Positions 1 to 7,925 of a stretch of DNA of 27,434 nucleotides are shown here, piece by piece; the stretch's first letter is position 1; each line of letters starts with the position of its first letter. Made by a program: the position numbers and the translations under genes. This DNA is from CAVYGN01 sp964413265 (GTDB lineage Bacteria > Spirochaetota > Brevinematia > Brevinematales > JAOACQ01). The notes beneath the pieces were generated by a model. The model had not been told where the DNA came from and made no database searches. It saw only the letters and a program-made list of their open reading frames with translations. The stretch lies in the NCBI GenBank assembly GCA_964413265.1, contig CAYPRX010000123.1, forward strand, positions 1 to 27,434. Reading direction: 5' to 3'.

Positions 1-545
1 GGGAGTCCTGCTTTTTCAGAAATGCTGCGGATCTCCTTTTTAAAATAATTGCCGAGGGGCAGAATAATGAAGGGAAGCCTGCTTCTTTCAATGTAGGAGA
101 GAAAGTAAGACTGGTCTTTGGACAGGTCCTTTCCCTCATGGATTAAATATTCGCCTTCGTTTTCTCTGATCAGGGAATAATGGCCTGTTGCAAAAAAATC
201 TGCGCCCTCCGACATACTGTATTCCAGCATCGCGCCGAATTTCACATACCTGTTGCAGAGGATGCATGGATTTGGCGTAAGACCTGCCTGGTAGCTTTTT
301 ATGAAATTGCTGATAATCCTTGCTGAAAAGATGTCCCTTACATCAATGACCTTATGGGGAATGCCGAGGAAAGAGCAGACCCTTCTGGCGTCATTTAAAT
401 CCTCGATGTTGCAGCATTTTTTAAGTCCTTCCTCGAGGTAGGCTGTAAAAGTAACTCCGGTTACATCGTAATTCTGTTCCTTCAGGAGATATGCTGCGGT
501 CGAACTGTCGAGGCCGCCGCTCATTCCCAGGTAGACGCGGGTCAT
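1..545 (-). CDS. mnmA: tRNA-specific 2-thiouridylase MnmA, N-terminal part (cut by window edge)
   Basis: MnmA activates U34 of Lys/Glu/Gln tRNAs by adenylation and replaces O2 with sulfur in the cytoplasm. Translating the minus strand from ATG at 545 gives about 181 residues. The PP-loop GMSGGLDSS lies near residues 7-15, KKCCNIEDLNDAR near 42-54, and the highly diagnostic TPNPCILCNRYVKFG holds the first catalytic cysteine. ATGHY follows near the left edge. The second catalytic cysteine and the C-terminal beta-barrel lie outside the window. The PP-loop has Leu where most MnmA proteins have Val (SGGVDSS), a mild change. The gene starts 1 base after the stop of the FliO-like gene, so it is probably co-transcribed with it. 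Identification is firm; only the fragment is visible. Confidence 0.93.
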   Translation of the reverse strand, partial: MTRVYLGMSGGLDSSTAAYLLKEQNYDVTGVTFTAYLEEGLKKCCNIEDLNDARRVCSFLGIPHKVIDVRDIFSARIISNFIKSYQAGLTPNPCILCNRYVKFGAMLEYSMSEGADFFATGHYSLIRENEGEYLIHEGKDLSKDQSYFLSYIERSRLPFIILPLGNYFKKEIRSISEKAGL

Positions 546-546
546 T

Positions 547-1128
547 CTAGAGTTTTCTCAGCCTGTCTTTCTGGCTCTTGAGGTAATCAAGTTTATCGAC
601 TTTCATGCCCTTGGGGAAAAAGGTCAGTATATCGAAGAATTTTACCTGCCTGGGCTTCATACTGTCCTTGTTGAGTTCTATGAAATCGATGGTTTCCTTG
701 TCGGTTATCTTGTCGATAAGGCGAGCCCCTTCGCTTGAGAGGCTTAAAAGGTAATATGTGGCCCCCACCTTGATGATCTGGAGGTAACTTCCCATTCCAA
801 TAAATTTGGAAAGGACGGTTTCAACCAGGGTCTCATCGGCAGTAGCCGGCAGACCGCCTTTTTTCACAAGATAGCGGATCAGAAAAAATGCCGCAGCTGC
901 AAAAACACCCACATAAAGGATGACCTTGACAAATGTCCAGAACGCGCTGGGCTGGTTTGCCGGATTGTTGACCAGGGATCTGTTCGACTCGCCCTCGTAT
1001 TCATGCTGCAGATATGTATTGCTGGTTGTCTGCGGGGCAATGGATTTATTTGTGTCAATCACGGCTGAAAAACAAGACAGGGAAGTTAAAATCACGATTA
1101 ATATTACTGCTGCGAACTTTTTTTTCAT
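547..1128 (-). CDS. fliO: FliO-like flagellar biosynthesis protein (FliZ in some spirochaete annotations)
   Basis: FliO helps assemble the flagellar type III export gate (FliP/Q/R) in the inner membrane. The 193-residue product starts with a signal sequence (MKKKFAAVILIVILTSL), has about 40 periplasmic polar residues, one transmembrane helix (about residues 65-87), and a small cytoplasmic domain with VLSKFIGMGSYLQIIKVG and a YLLSLS strand, the usual FliO layout. The tail DYLKSQKDRLRKL resembles the basic C-terminus of FliO/FliZ proteins. I chose ATG at 1128: an upstream ATG at 1155 adds nine residues before a cleaner signal peptide and has no Shine-Dalgarno. Oddly, no fliN, fliP or fliQ is adjacent; neighbours are hflX and mnmA. 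The family call rests on topology and weak motifs, so it could be an unrelated bitopic protein. Confidence 0.6.
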   Translation of the reverse strand: MKKKFAAVILIVILTSLSCFSAVIDTNKSIAPQTTSNTYLQHEYEGESNRSLVNNPANQPSAFWTFVKVILYVGVFAAAAFFLIRYLVKKGGLPATADETLVETVLSKFIGMGSYLQIIKVGATYYLLSLSSEGARLIDKITDKETIDFIELNKDSMKPRQVKFFDILTFFPKGMKVDKLDYLKSQKDRLRKL

Positions 1129-1147
1129 ATTTTTATACTCGCTGAAA

Positions 1148-1208
1148 AGTAGCATCGGCTACTGGCATTACTGGGTTTAATGATATCATTATTCACTGGA
1201 TAAATCAA
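1148..1208 (-). promoter_or_regulatory. Candidate sigma70 promoter and small hairpin before the FliO-like gene
   Basis: On the minus strand, TTGATT (1208-1203, overlapping the hflX stop) and TATCAT (1185-1180) are 17 bases apart, 4/6 and 5/6 matches to the sigma70 boxes. Downstream, AGTAGC and GCTACT (1148-1163) form a 6-bp hairpin with a 4-base loop. This is the only gap of any size (76 bases) in the minus-strand cluster, so a secondary promoter for the FliO-like gene and mnmA is plausible but unproven. Confidence 0.3.
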
Positions 1209-2335
1209 GGATTATAAACTTCAGCCATCTGCCCTTCCCTGTGCCGTGCTGCCTTCCATACATTATAGTATCCCTTTATCTTTTCGATAAGAATATCTAT
1301 AAAGAGGTTTTTTTCCGCAGAAATATAGATTGAATCAGGGTATTTTAAACGGTATTCCAGTAATTTTTCAGGCGGTAAAACGTCTATTTTATTATAGCAT
1401 ACCACTACCGGTATGGCCGAAGCTCCTATTTCCTCCAGGGTGTTATTTACGATCTCCTTCTTTTCATTATAGCCGTTGGAGGATAAATCGATGAGATGTA
1501 TCAGCAGGTCAGCTCCGATAGTATCCTGGAGGGTCGATCTAAAACTTTCTATGAGACCATGCGGAATGTCACGGATAAATCCCACAGTATCGGTTATGAC
1601 GGCCCTGGCAGGTCTGCCGTTATTTATGCCGAGCCAGAGTCTTCTCGTGGTCGTATCCAGAGTTGCGAAAAGTTTATTTTCAACCAGAACGGCCGCTTTT
1701 GTCAGTCTGCGGAGAAGAGTTGATTTTCCGGAATTGGTATAGCCAATAATGGCTATCTTGAACTCAGCTCCCATCCTGCTCTTTCTTTGCTCTTTTCTGC
1801 CCCTGTCAAAAAGCTCAAGCTTTTTTTTAATGATCAGTATTTTTTTCTTTATAAGCCTTCTGTCAAGCTCAAGCTGCTGCTCTCCGGGGCCGCGTGTTCC
1901 GATACCTCCTCCCAGCCTCGACAGTGAAATGCCCTTCCCTGTTATCCGCGGGAGCTCATACAATAACTGTGCAAGTTCGACCTGGAGCCTTGAAAGGTTC
2001 GACCTGGCATGCATGGCGAAAATATCAAGTATGAGTTCCGTTCTTGTAATGACCTTCAAATCGAGTGCTTTTTCAAGGTTGCGGATCTGAGTTGGGGAGA
2101 GTTCATGATTGAAAATCAGAAGGGTAATTCCTCTGTATCTTGATTTAATCTGTTTAACTTTTCCTTTTCCGATGAAATACTTAGGGTCGATTTCTTTTCG
2201 GCGCTGGATGATTGAATCAAGTATGAAGGCGCCTGCAGTTTCGGAAAGTTCTTTTAATTCTTCCAGGGACTCCTTTAAAGCCATCAGGGAATCTGAGGGC
2301 TGGAGGATGCCGATCAGCACAGCCTTTTCTTTCAT
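1205..2335 (-). CDS. hflX: Ribosome-associated GTPase HflX
   Basis: HflX is a translational GTPase that binds the 50S subunit and splits stalled ribosomes under stress. The 376-residue protein has the N-terminal HflX domain, the hallmark GIGTRGPGE (about residues 144-152), then the G domain: P-loop GYTNSGKST (198-206), TLDTTTRRL switch I, DTVGFIRDIPHGL (249-261) and NKID (315-318). It lacks a long C-terminal extension, as in many short bacterial HflX. ATG at 2335 overlaps the last base of the upstream TGA (TGATG), so it is translationally coupled to the 612-residue gene; a TTG at 2338 just upstream is a possible alternative start. AAGGA lies immediately before. Identification is very strong. 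Confidence 0.96.
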   Translation of the reverse strand: MKEKAVLIGILQPSDSLMALKESLEELKELSETAGAFILDSIIQRRKEIDPKYFIGKGKVKQIKSRYRGITLLIFNHELSPTQIRNLEKALDLKVITRTELILDIFAMHARSNLSRLQVELAQLLYELPRITGKGISLSRLGGGIGTRGPGEQQLELDRRLIKKKILIIKKKLELFDRGRKEQRKSRMGAEFKIAIIGYTNSGKSTLLRRLTKAAVLVENKLFATLDTTTRRLWLGINNGRPARAVITDTVGFIRDIPHGLIESFRSTLQDTIGADLLIHLIDLSSNGYNEKKEIVNNTLEEIGASAIPVVVCYNKIDVLPPEKLLEYRLKYPDSIYISAEKNLFIDILIEKIKGYYNVWKAARHREGQMAEVYNP

Positions 2336-4173
2336 CAATCCTTCAACAAGATCATAAGTTCCTGAATCGATTTGATAGTTTCATGACTTTCCGAAAGGGT
2401 ATTCAGGTACTTTAAATTTTTAAGGCCGCCGATCGATCTTATGTTCCGAAGATATTTCGGCGGCTTTGAGTTAATATCATTATGTAATTTTGTAATTATT
2501 TCTACCATAACCGAAAAATTCGGATAAAATCTGTCAAAAAGCTCTCCGGCTTTCATGTTGGCATAGGAGATATTTCGCTCAAGCATCTTTTTTGTTTCAA
2601 TAGGTTTTCCATTCATTTGATAAAGAAGAGTTGTTATTTTTTTACCTACAGCCCCGTAATCGTTCATTTCTAATATAAAATCAAGTAAATTTTCCTTGAA
2701 TTTTTCGATGGAATAAAATGTTTCCGAAACTGTTTTCTGAAAATAATTATCGGTGAATAAACCGCTGGAAACCGTAAGATTAAGCATGCTCTTGATTGAC
2801 TGATCATAAATCGAATCGAGAAAAGTGTTGATGATGCCCAGATGATAATGATAATAGAAACCAGAAATGCCGAAGTCTTCGATTTTATTGGAAATATCGC
2901 TGGTGTAAATGCCAGCCCAGTTGAAAACCGGAAAGAGCTTTTTTATGTATACTTCAATCTTTTTGGCTCTTTTCTCATTCAATATGAATTGCGCTATATA
3001 GTTCATCCGTTTTTCGAAAGTATTGCAATACAATTTTAAAATATCATAGTTTGTACGTATCAGCGAGGGGGAATAAAAGGGATCTTTTTTTACTATCTGA
3101 ATAAGCTGTGTAAAATAATTCTTATCCATAATATCCTTCAGGTCATCGAAAAAGAGATTCGACTCATTTACGAACCTTTCTTTGCTTAAAAACACTTCCT
3201 GATTCCTTCTATTCCCCTCTTCGATCATTTGCGGCTCTTCAGATATAAATTTCATGAAAACTGAAACATCTAATAGATCCATAAAGATCTTAACGTTATC
3301 AAGGGAAAGATCGATCTTCAGTAAAATATCCTCAAGCTCAGACAGGTAAGGCAGCAGGGCCTCGGAAGAAATATCTTCAAAAGCTGGTCTTGAGAGGGCA
3401 TCGTATTCCCGGTCAAATCTTTTGAAAAGGTTAATGAATTTATATTCAACAAGATCTTTTATATACATCAGATTTGTGTATTTTTTATTGGTATCCTGAA
3501 TACTGCTGATTTCAAAGGAAGAAAGATATGCCTTAATGGAATTTTCAACAGCATTTTCCGCTTTCTTCCCGCCTTCGAAGTCTGCCATGATCCTGCTGAT
3601 TCCCTGGTAGGAAAAATTGCTGTCGACTTCATTCAGGTTTATATTCATCATCTTCTCAAAAAAAAATTCAAGACCTGTCTTTTTAAATTGATCTGGATTG
3701 CACCATGTGTTTGCATCATTTATAGTATGGTCTATAATCTTCTTAAGAAAAACGATCTTTAAGTAAAGATCATGCAGTTTATATGCGAAATATCTTGTAA
3801 CTCTCTTTGTGGATATATTATATACTGAGGGTTTGTATTTACTCAGATTCCTTTCAATTGTCTTCAAGGCTTTATTAAGCTTGTAATTTTCACTCACATT
3901 TTTACTGAAAACTGCAATGAATGACAGATAAATTATTTCAAAAAAGTTTAATTCTATCTGCAGATCCTTTTTTTCATTGAGCTGTGAGGATCTGGGGCTT
4001 ATCTTCTCTGTAGTTTCGTATTTCTTATTTTCTTCATGTGAATGCCTCTTTATGCCTCTTTGTAATTTCTTCTTTTCCTCTTCGCTGAGCTGCAGGACAT
4101 TGGGATCGAAAACCTTATCGTTAAATAAACCTTTTTTTTTAGCCAGAGACATGGAATGCTTGTCATAAGGCAT
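2335..4173 (-). CDS. Conserved-type hypothetical protein, 612 residues, helical, cytoplasmic
   Basis: I cannot assign a function. There is no signal peptide and no convincing membrane helix. The first 70 residues are very polar and Lys/Glu-rich, followed by a long, mostly alpha-helical body rich in Phe, Tyr, Lys and Asn. A short hydrophobic stretch (FFEIIYLSFIAVF) near residues 77-89 is too short and flanked for a clear membrane anchor. No nucleotide-binding or catalytic motif is visible. The gene follows ricT by six bases, has AGGAT before its ATG, and ends in a TGATG overlap with hflX, so it is part of the same transcript. It may belong to a spirochaete-restricted family (perhaps the one catalogued as DUF5312), but I cannot confirm this from sequence alone. 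Confidence 0.85.
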   Translation of the reverse strand: MPYDKHSMSLAKKKGLFNDKVFDPNVLQLSEEEKKKLQRGIKRHSHEENKKYETTEKISPRSSQLNEKKDLQIELNFFEIIYLSFIAVFSKNVSENYKLNKALKTIERNLSKYKPSVYNISTKRVTRYFAYKLHDLYLKIVFLKKIIDHTINDANTWCNPDQFKKTGLEFFFEKMMNINLNEVDSNFSYQGISRIMADFEGGKKAENAVENSIKAYLSSFEISSIQDTNKKYTNLMYIKDLVEYKFINLFKRFDREYDALSRPAFEDISSEALLPYLSELEDILLKIDLSLDNVKIFMDLLDVSVFMKFISEEPQMIEEGNRRNQEVFLSKERFVNESNLFFDDLKDIMDKNYFTQLIQIVKKDPFYSPSLIRTNYDILKLYCNTFEKRMNYIAQFILNEKRAKKIEVYIKKLFPVFNWAGIYTSDISNKIEDFGISGFYYHYHLGIINTFLDSIYDQSIKSMLNLTVSSGLFTDNYFQKTVSETFYSIEKFKENLLDFILEMNDYGAVGKKITTLLYQMNGKPIETKKMLERNISYANMKAGELFDRFYPNFSVMVEIITKLHNDINSKPPKYLRNIRSIGGLKNLKYLNTLSESHETIKSIQELMILLKD

Positions 4174-4179
4174 TTAAAT

Positions 4180-5193
4180 CTATCCTATTTCATGAACATT
4201 GGTATTAATAATGTCGCCTATACCACCTTCGCCGTTTGTAATATATACTGATATTCCGGAGCTGTCTTTTTTTAAAAATTTTATGTTTTCCAGCGGATAT
4301 TTTTTCTGGTGGTGGTTCTCATCGCATACGTAAACCTCTCTCTTAATTATGTTGTGCGAAGATACCGTGTAGTTTTTATTTCCGTCGGTTACGATGGAAC
4401 CGATTGACGGATACTCCTTTCTTTCATCATTATAAAATTGAGCCTCGTAAAAGAGACAGCACATAAGTCTTCCGCATGAACCAGTCAATTTGCTTGAATT
4501 GACGACGAACCCCTGGTCTTTTGCCATTTTCAGATATATGGAATTTATATGGCAGTTGGTACGCAGGCAGCAGTTGACTATACCGCATACTCCATAACTT
4601 CCGATGATCTTTGCTGCATCCCTCACGCCTATCTGCCTCATTTCAATTCTGGTTTTAAAGATGCCGGCAAGCCTTTTCACTAGCTGTCTGAAATCAATCC
4701 TGTTATCAGCTGTGAAATTAAATATGACTTTCTTTTTTTGATAGAGAAAATGAACGTTGATCAATTTCATATCAAGTTTTAGTTCACATATTTCTCTTTT
4801 TGCCGTATGAAAAGCACGTTTTTCCTCTTCCCTGTAGGATTGCCATGATTTTAGCTCCTCATCGGAAACCGCTTTTATGATCCTGAAATTCTCTATCTGT
4901 TCTTTGTCCATCTCAACGGGAATATGTTCTTCCTTTATTTCTAGTATGGATGTATCATCGATTTCAATATCGCTAATATCCGTTTCAGCGGGATGATCCT
5001 GAAGGGCCTTTTTAACAAAAAATTTGTCTCTTGTTATATCCTTAATACCTGTGGATGCAAGCCCTATATCTTCGCCGAATTTGGTATTTATCAGATAATA
5101 ACTATCGGGAATTACGGTTAACCCTTCCGGGGCTATATAAGGCATGATCATATTATCGAAATATGTCTTAATATATGCTGCTCTATATATCAT
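4180..5193 (-). CDS. ricT: PSP1-domain protein, RicT/YaaT-like
   Basis: In Bacillus, RicT (YaaT) works with RicA and RicF in an Fe-S complex that aids RNase Y-dependent mRNA processing, and it affects sporulation and competence; elsewhere its role is little known. The PSP1 core is plain: IEMRQIGVRDAAK (183-195), then Cys203, the Cys208-Cys209 pair, Cys214, MAKDQ (223-227), and GSCGRLMCCLFYE (238-250) with Cys240, Cys245 and Cys246. These match the Fe-S ligand region of Bacillus RicT, with the extra Cys214 worth noting. The first 130 residues include an acidic insert (about 65-100). AGGAGAG precedes the ATG by about nine bases. It heads the minus-strand cluster. No ricA or ricF is seen, so the partner set may differ here. 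Confidence 0.85.
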   Translation of the reverse strand: MIYRAAYIKTYFDNMIMPYIAPEGLTVIPDSYYLINTKFGEDIGLASTGIKDITRDKFFVKKALQDHPAETDISDIEIDDTSILEIKEEHIPVEMDKEQIENFRIIKAVSDEELKSWQSYREEEKRAFHTAKREICELKLDMKLINVHFLYQKKKVIFNFTADNRIDFRQLVKRLAGIFKTRIEMRQIGVRDAAKIIGSYGVCGIVNCCLRTNCHINSIYLKMAKDQGFVVNSSKLTGSCGRLMCCLFYEAQFYNDERKEYPSIGSIVTDGNKNYTVSSHNIIKREVYVCDENHHQKKYPLENIKFLKKDSSGISVYITNGEGGIGDIINTNVHEIG

Positions 5194-5246
5194 AAATTTT
5201 TACTCTCCTATTAATTGTAACGGTCTTTTTCTATGGTTTGTTGATT

Positions 5247-5275
5247 ATTATATAATTATTTTTTAAACTCTTCAA
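5247..5275 (-). promoter_or_regulatory. Sigma70-type promoter for the ricT cluster
   Basis: On the minus strand TTGAAG (5275-5270) and a perfect TATAAT (5252-5247) are separated by exactly 17 bases. Transcription would start near 5240, giving a leader of about 47 bases that contains the AGGAGAG ribosome-binding site of ricT. The plus strand also has TATAAT at 5251-5256, overlapping this -10 by two bases, but with only a poor -35, so the divergent glycosylase gene may use an overlapping, competing promoter. Confidence 0.6.
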
Positions 5276-5317
5276 TTAATAATTGATTTTTACACCTCTA
5301 ATGGATAAAGAAACAGT

Positions 5318-6079
5318 ATGGATAAAAGGATATCCCGCATTTATGACAAGCTTTTCAGCAGGTATGGACATCAAAACTGGTGGCCGATCGTTGAAAAAGG
5401 GCACTGCTCTTATCTGGATGAATACAGGAAGAGAGAGAGAACGGATTCAGAGATCTTTGAGATCATGATCGGTTCGATTCTAACTCAAAATACATCCTGG
5501 GAAAATGCCGCGAAAGCCCTGTCTAAAATAAAAGAAGAATCTTTTATGGACCCTGCAGTACTTAGTTCGTTAGAGATTCCCAGACTTGCCGGCATAATTA
5601 AAGGTTCGGGATATTATAATCAAAAGGCCAGAAAGATAGCTGCACTGAGCAGGTTTTTAAATGGATCTTCAAGGGGAATCCAGGGTTTCAGGGAATTTTC
5701 TCTTGACGATGCAAGAAAAATGCTTTTATCGGTCTGGGGAATCGGCAAAGAAACAGCGGATTCGATCCTTCTTTATGGTTTTTACTTTTTAATATTTGTA
5801 ATAGACGCTTATACGTTGAGATTATTTTCGAGAATTGGAATAGAAAGCGCAGGCAAGGGTTATGATGCGCTTCAGAAGCATATTATGGACAATATACCGG
5901 CAGACAGAGTCCTGTACCAGGATTTTCATGCGCTGATTGTTTTGCTGGGTAAAAATGTCTGTAGAAAAGAGCCTTCCTGTGATGTATGCATATTGTCAGG
6001 CATGTGTCTTTTTGCGGAGAAAAAAACAGGTTATGCACAAAAAAGCACGAAGTTACGCACAACAGGGGATATGTCATGA
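5318..6079 (+). CDS. Endonuclease III-related DNA glycosylase (MagIII-like, COG2231 type)
   Basis: A base-excision repair glycosylase of the HhH-GPD superfamily. The N-terminal YGHQNWWP (16-23) and FEIMIGSILTQNTSWENA (47-64) are typical of the MagIII / endonuclease III-related group, whose studied Helicobacter member removes 3-methyladenine. The helix-hairpin-helix is LLSVWGIGKETADSIL (136-151), with the catalytic Asp163 in VIDAYTLR. The Lys used for lyase activity in Nth (GRKTA) is replaced by Glu (GKETA), so a monofunctional glycosylase is inferred. Four cysteines (215, 221, 224, 230) form a C-X5-C-X2-C-X5-C cluster, one residue shorter than the usual X6 spacing of Nth. The start at 5318 has no clear Shine-Dalgarno. 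Its stop overlaps the next ATG. Confidence 0.85.
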   Translation: MDKRISRIYDKLFSRYGHQNWWPIVEKGHCSYLDEYRKRERTDSEIFEIMIGSILTQNTSWENAAKALSKIKEESFMDPAVLSSLEIPRLAGIIKGSGYYNQKARKIAALSRFLNGSSRGIQGFREFSLDDARKMLLSVWGIGKETADSILLYGFYFLIFVIDAYTLRLFSRIGIESAGKGYDALQKHIMDNIPADRVLYQDFHALIVLLGKNVCRKEPSCDVCILSGMCLFAEKKTGYAQKSTKLRTTGDMS

Positions 6080-6951
6080 TTTGCAGGATTTGCGGTAATG
6101 AAATAATTAAAGGGAAATATGTTATAAAAAAATTCGATCCGCCTTTATTTGTATGGAAATGTTCCCGCTGCGGATTTTTATTTCAGGAAACTGATTCAGA
6201 GAAGGCTTCTTCCTATTATACGAAAGAGTATTATGAGGGAGGGGCTTATTACTCTTACATGGATGAAAGGGCTGAAGAGTCTGCATGCAGGGTGGTGTGG
6301 AAAAAGCGCTTTTTTAAGTGGGCTGGATGGGATATGACGGGAATTGGAAACGGTAAATTTCTGGATGTGGGATGTTCATTCGGCGGACTTATGAAAGTAG
6401 CGGAAGAATTCGGATATCGATCTTATGGAATGGAAGTCTCGGTGTATTCCGGTAATTATTCAAGGGAGAGGTTCGGGAAGGGATCGGTCTATACCGGTAA
6501 TGTTGAAAATATTAAACTTCCTGAAAATGAATTTTCTATTGTAAGCCTTATCGAGGTGATCGAACATATAAGTGATGTAAAAAAAGCCTTAGGCAATATT
6601 TACAGTTCAATGAAAAAGGGTGGAGTGATAATAGTTCAAACAGCAGATATGGATGGGCTGCAGGCGAAATTTTTAGGGTCTGGCTACGGTTATTTTCTTC
6701 CAGGCCATCTCTCGTATTTTTCCAGGAGAACTCTTTCAGCTGTGCTGAAATCAGCCGGATTTATGAATGTAAAATTTATCGGTGGTGTTGAATTCGGACT
6801 GATACCCAAATTGATCAAATCCAGTTTTAAATTTAAAAAATGGACAGATTATTTAAGATGGTTTAAAATTTCAATATATCATCTGATGAGTAAGGTTGCT
6901 GTAGGGAGGTTTCATCTAACGAGTTCCATGGTTATGGCAGCCTGGAAGTAG
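6076..6951 (+). CDS. Zinc-ribbon class I SAM-dependent methyltransferase
   Basis: The 291-residue protein begins with two CxxC pairs (Cys3/Cys6 and Cys29/Cys32), a zinc ribbon, followed by a class I methyltransferase domain with motif I FLDVGCSFGG (95-104), an acidic residue after the second strand (GMEVS), VSLIEVIEHI (the usual E-H-pair region of the methyltransf_23 type) and LSYFSRRTLSAVLKSAGF. This layout is common among methyltransferases acting on sugars, lipids or small molecules near surface-polysaccharide genes, but the substrate cannot be read. The ATG at 6076 overlaps the glycosylase stop (ATGA), with AGGGGAT just upstream, so translation is coupled. Longer upstream extensions in the same frame lie inside the glycosylase and were rejected. 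Confidence 0.85.
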   Translation: MICRICGNEIIKGKYVIKKFDPPLFVWKCSRCGFLFQETDSEKASSYYTKEYYEGGAYYSYMDERAEESACRVVWKKRFFKWAGWDMTGIGNGKFLDVGCSFGGLMKVAEEFGYRSYGMEVSVYSGNYSRERFGKGSVYTGNVENIKLPENEFSIVSLIEVIEHISDVKKALGNIYSSMKKGGVIIVQTADMDGLQAKFLGSGYGYFLPGHLSYFSRRTLSAVLKSAGFMNVKFIGGVEFGLIPKLIKSSFKFKKWTDYLRWFKISIYHLMSKVAVGRFHLTSSMVMAAWK

Positions 6952-6961
6952 AGAAGGGAAA

Positions 6962-7765
6962 GTGGAAGTAATAAGGAAAAATGTTGGTTTTTTTTACATA
7001 TCGCTGATAATTCATAGCTATTTTCTATTTTTGATATTTATAAGTGTTGATAAGGATTTTTTAGTTTCCCTGCTGAATCCCTCTGTATTGAAACAGGAAA
7101 TAAGCGAGGAAGCAACCATAGTTGACACGGTAACGGAATCCGCAACAAAACCTCTTGCCGGTATGATTTCGGATAAACCCAATATAAATTCTTCCCCCAA
7201 GCAGGGAGCGGATATATATAACTATCTCAATCCTGATATGAAAGCAAGTACTTATCAGAAAAATCAAAGCGGTAAGAATGATAATAATGCTGCAAAGAAA
7301 AACGATAACGGGGAAGAATCAGCCAGGAATGACACGCTGAAGGGCAATAATACAACACCTATTGAGGGCGGTGATTATCACACATCCTTTTTTGACCCTG
7401 ATCAGCCCCCGGATGTCGAGATGAACAATAACGGTGATGTATCGCTTGCAACAATACCTGAATCATTCGCTTCATATTTTATCGCCATGGAAAAAAAGGT
7501 CGGTGAAAACTGGCAGAGGTTTTTTCCTATATTTCAATTTTATGAGGGCATAATAAAAAGCGGTGATGTCGTGATCAGTTTCTGGGTGGATGAAAATGGT
7601 AACGTTTTGAATCCGATCGTTAAAAAATCATACGGTTACAGTATTCTTGATGAGGCCTGCCGCAATGCCGTTTTTTATTCAAGAAATTTCGGGCCTCTCC
7701 CCGCAAGCATAAAAAAGAATAAGTATATAAAAGTCGATTTCAAATTTATATACACTTCAAAATAG
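6962..7765 (+). CDS. TonB-like envelope protein (one N-terminal TM, C-terminal TonB fold)
   Basis: The 267-residue protein has an N-terminal membrane helix (about residues 9-28), a long polar linker rich in Asn, Lys, Asp and Ser (about 60-150), and a C-terminal domain of about 85 residues (ENWQRFFPIF, then GDVVISFWVDENGNV and a final strand YIKVDFKF) that matches the TonB C-terminal family pattern. TonB links the proton motive force to outer-membrane receptors. The linker is not Pro-Lys-rich as in classical TonB, and no exbB or exbD is nearby, so it may serve another periplasm-spanning role. The start is GTG at 6962, with AGAAGGG shortly upstream; no in-frame ATG would keep the helix. Confidence 0.75.
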   Translation: MEVIRKNVGFFYISLIIHSYFLFLIFISVDKDFLVSLLNPSVLKQEISEEATIVDTVTESATKPLAGMISDKPNINSSPKQGADIYNYLNPDMKASTYQKNQSGKNDNNAAKKNDNGEESARNDTLKGNNTTPIEGGDYHTSFFDPDQPPDVEMNNNGDVSLATIPESFASYFIAMEKKVGENWQRFFPIFQFYEGIIKSGDVVISFWVDENGNVLNPIVKKSYGYSILDEACRNAVFYSRNFGPLPASIKKNKYIKVDFKFIYTSK

Positions 7766-7835
7766 AGTATTCCCGGCATGCCCCTAATTCCCCTGGCGGG
7801 TAAAAAGGTGAACAGGTGTATTTAATCAGCATAAT

Positions 7836-7864
7836 TTGATATTTTTCATAGCGGTTTATATAAT
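7836..7864 (+). promoter_or_regulatory. Sigma70-type promoter of the ABC operon
   Basis: TTGATA (7836-7841) and a perfect TATAAT (7859-7864) are 17 bases apart. Transcription would start near 7871, leaving a 55-base leader with GAGGAG before the ATPase ATG. The rest of the 160-base gap after the TonB-like gene shows no convincing terminator; an 8-base palindrome GGCATGCC (7775-7782) is the only other pattern seen. Confidence 0.7.
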
Positions 7865-7925
7865 TGTCATTTGTGTTTTTAAGTTCGAAGCTGAGGAAAG
7901 ACTGATCATTTCTTGAGGAGTCTGT

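Noticed and set aside
1179..1190. Palindrome AATGATATCATT upstream of the FliO-like gene
   Set aside because: AT-rich 12-base symmetry overlapping a possible -10 box; no second copy or known operator match in the window.
7775..7782. Palindrome GGCATGCC in the gap after the TonB-like gene
   Set aside because: An 8-base palindrome without loop or T-run is expected by chance and does not form a terminator.
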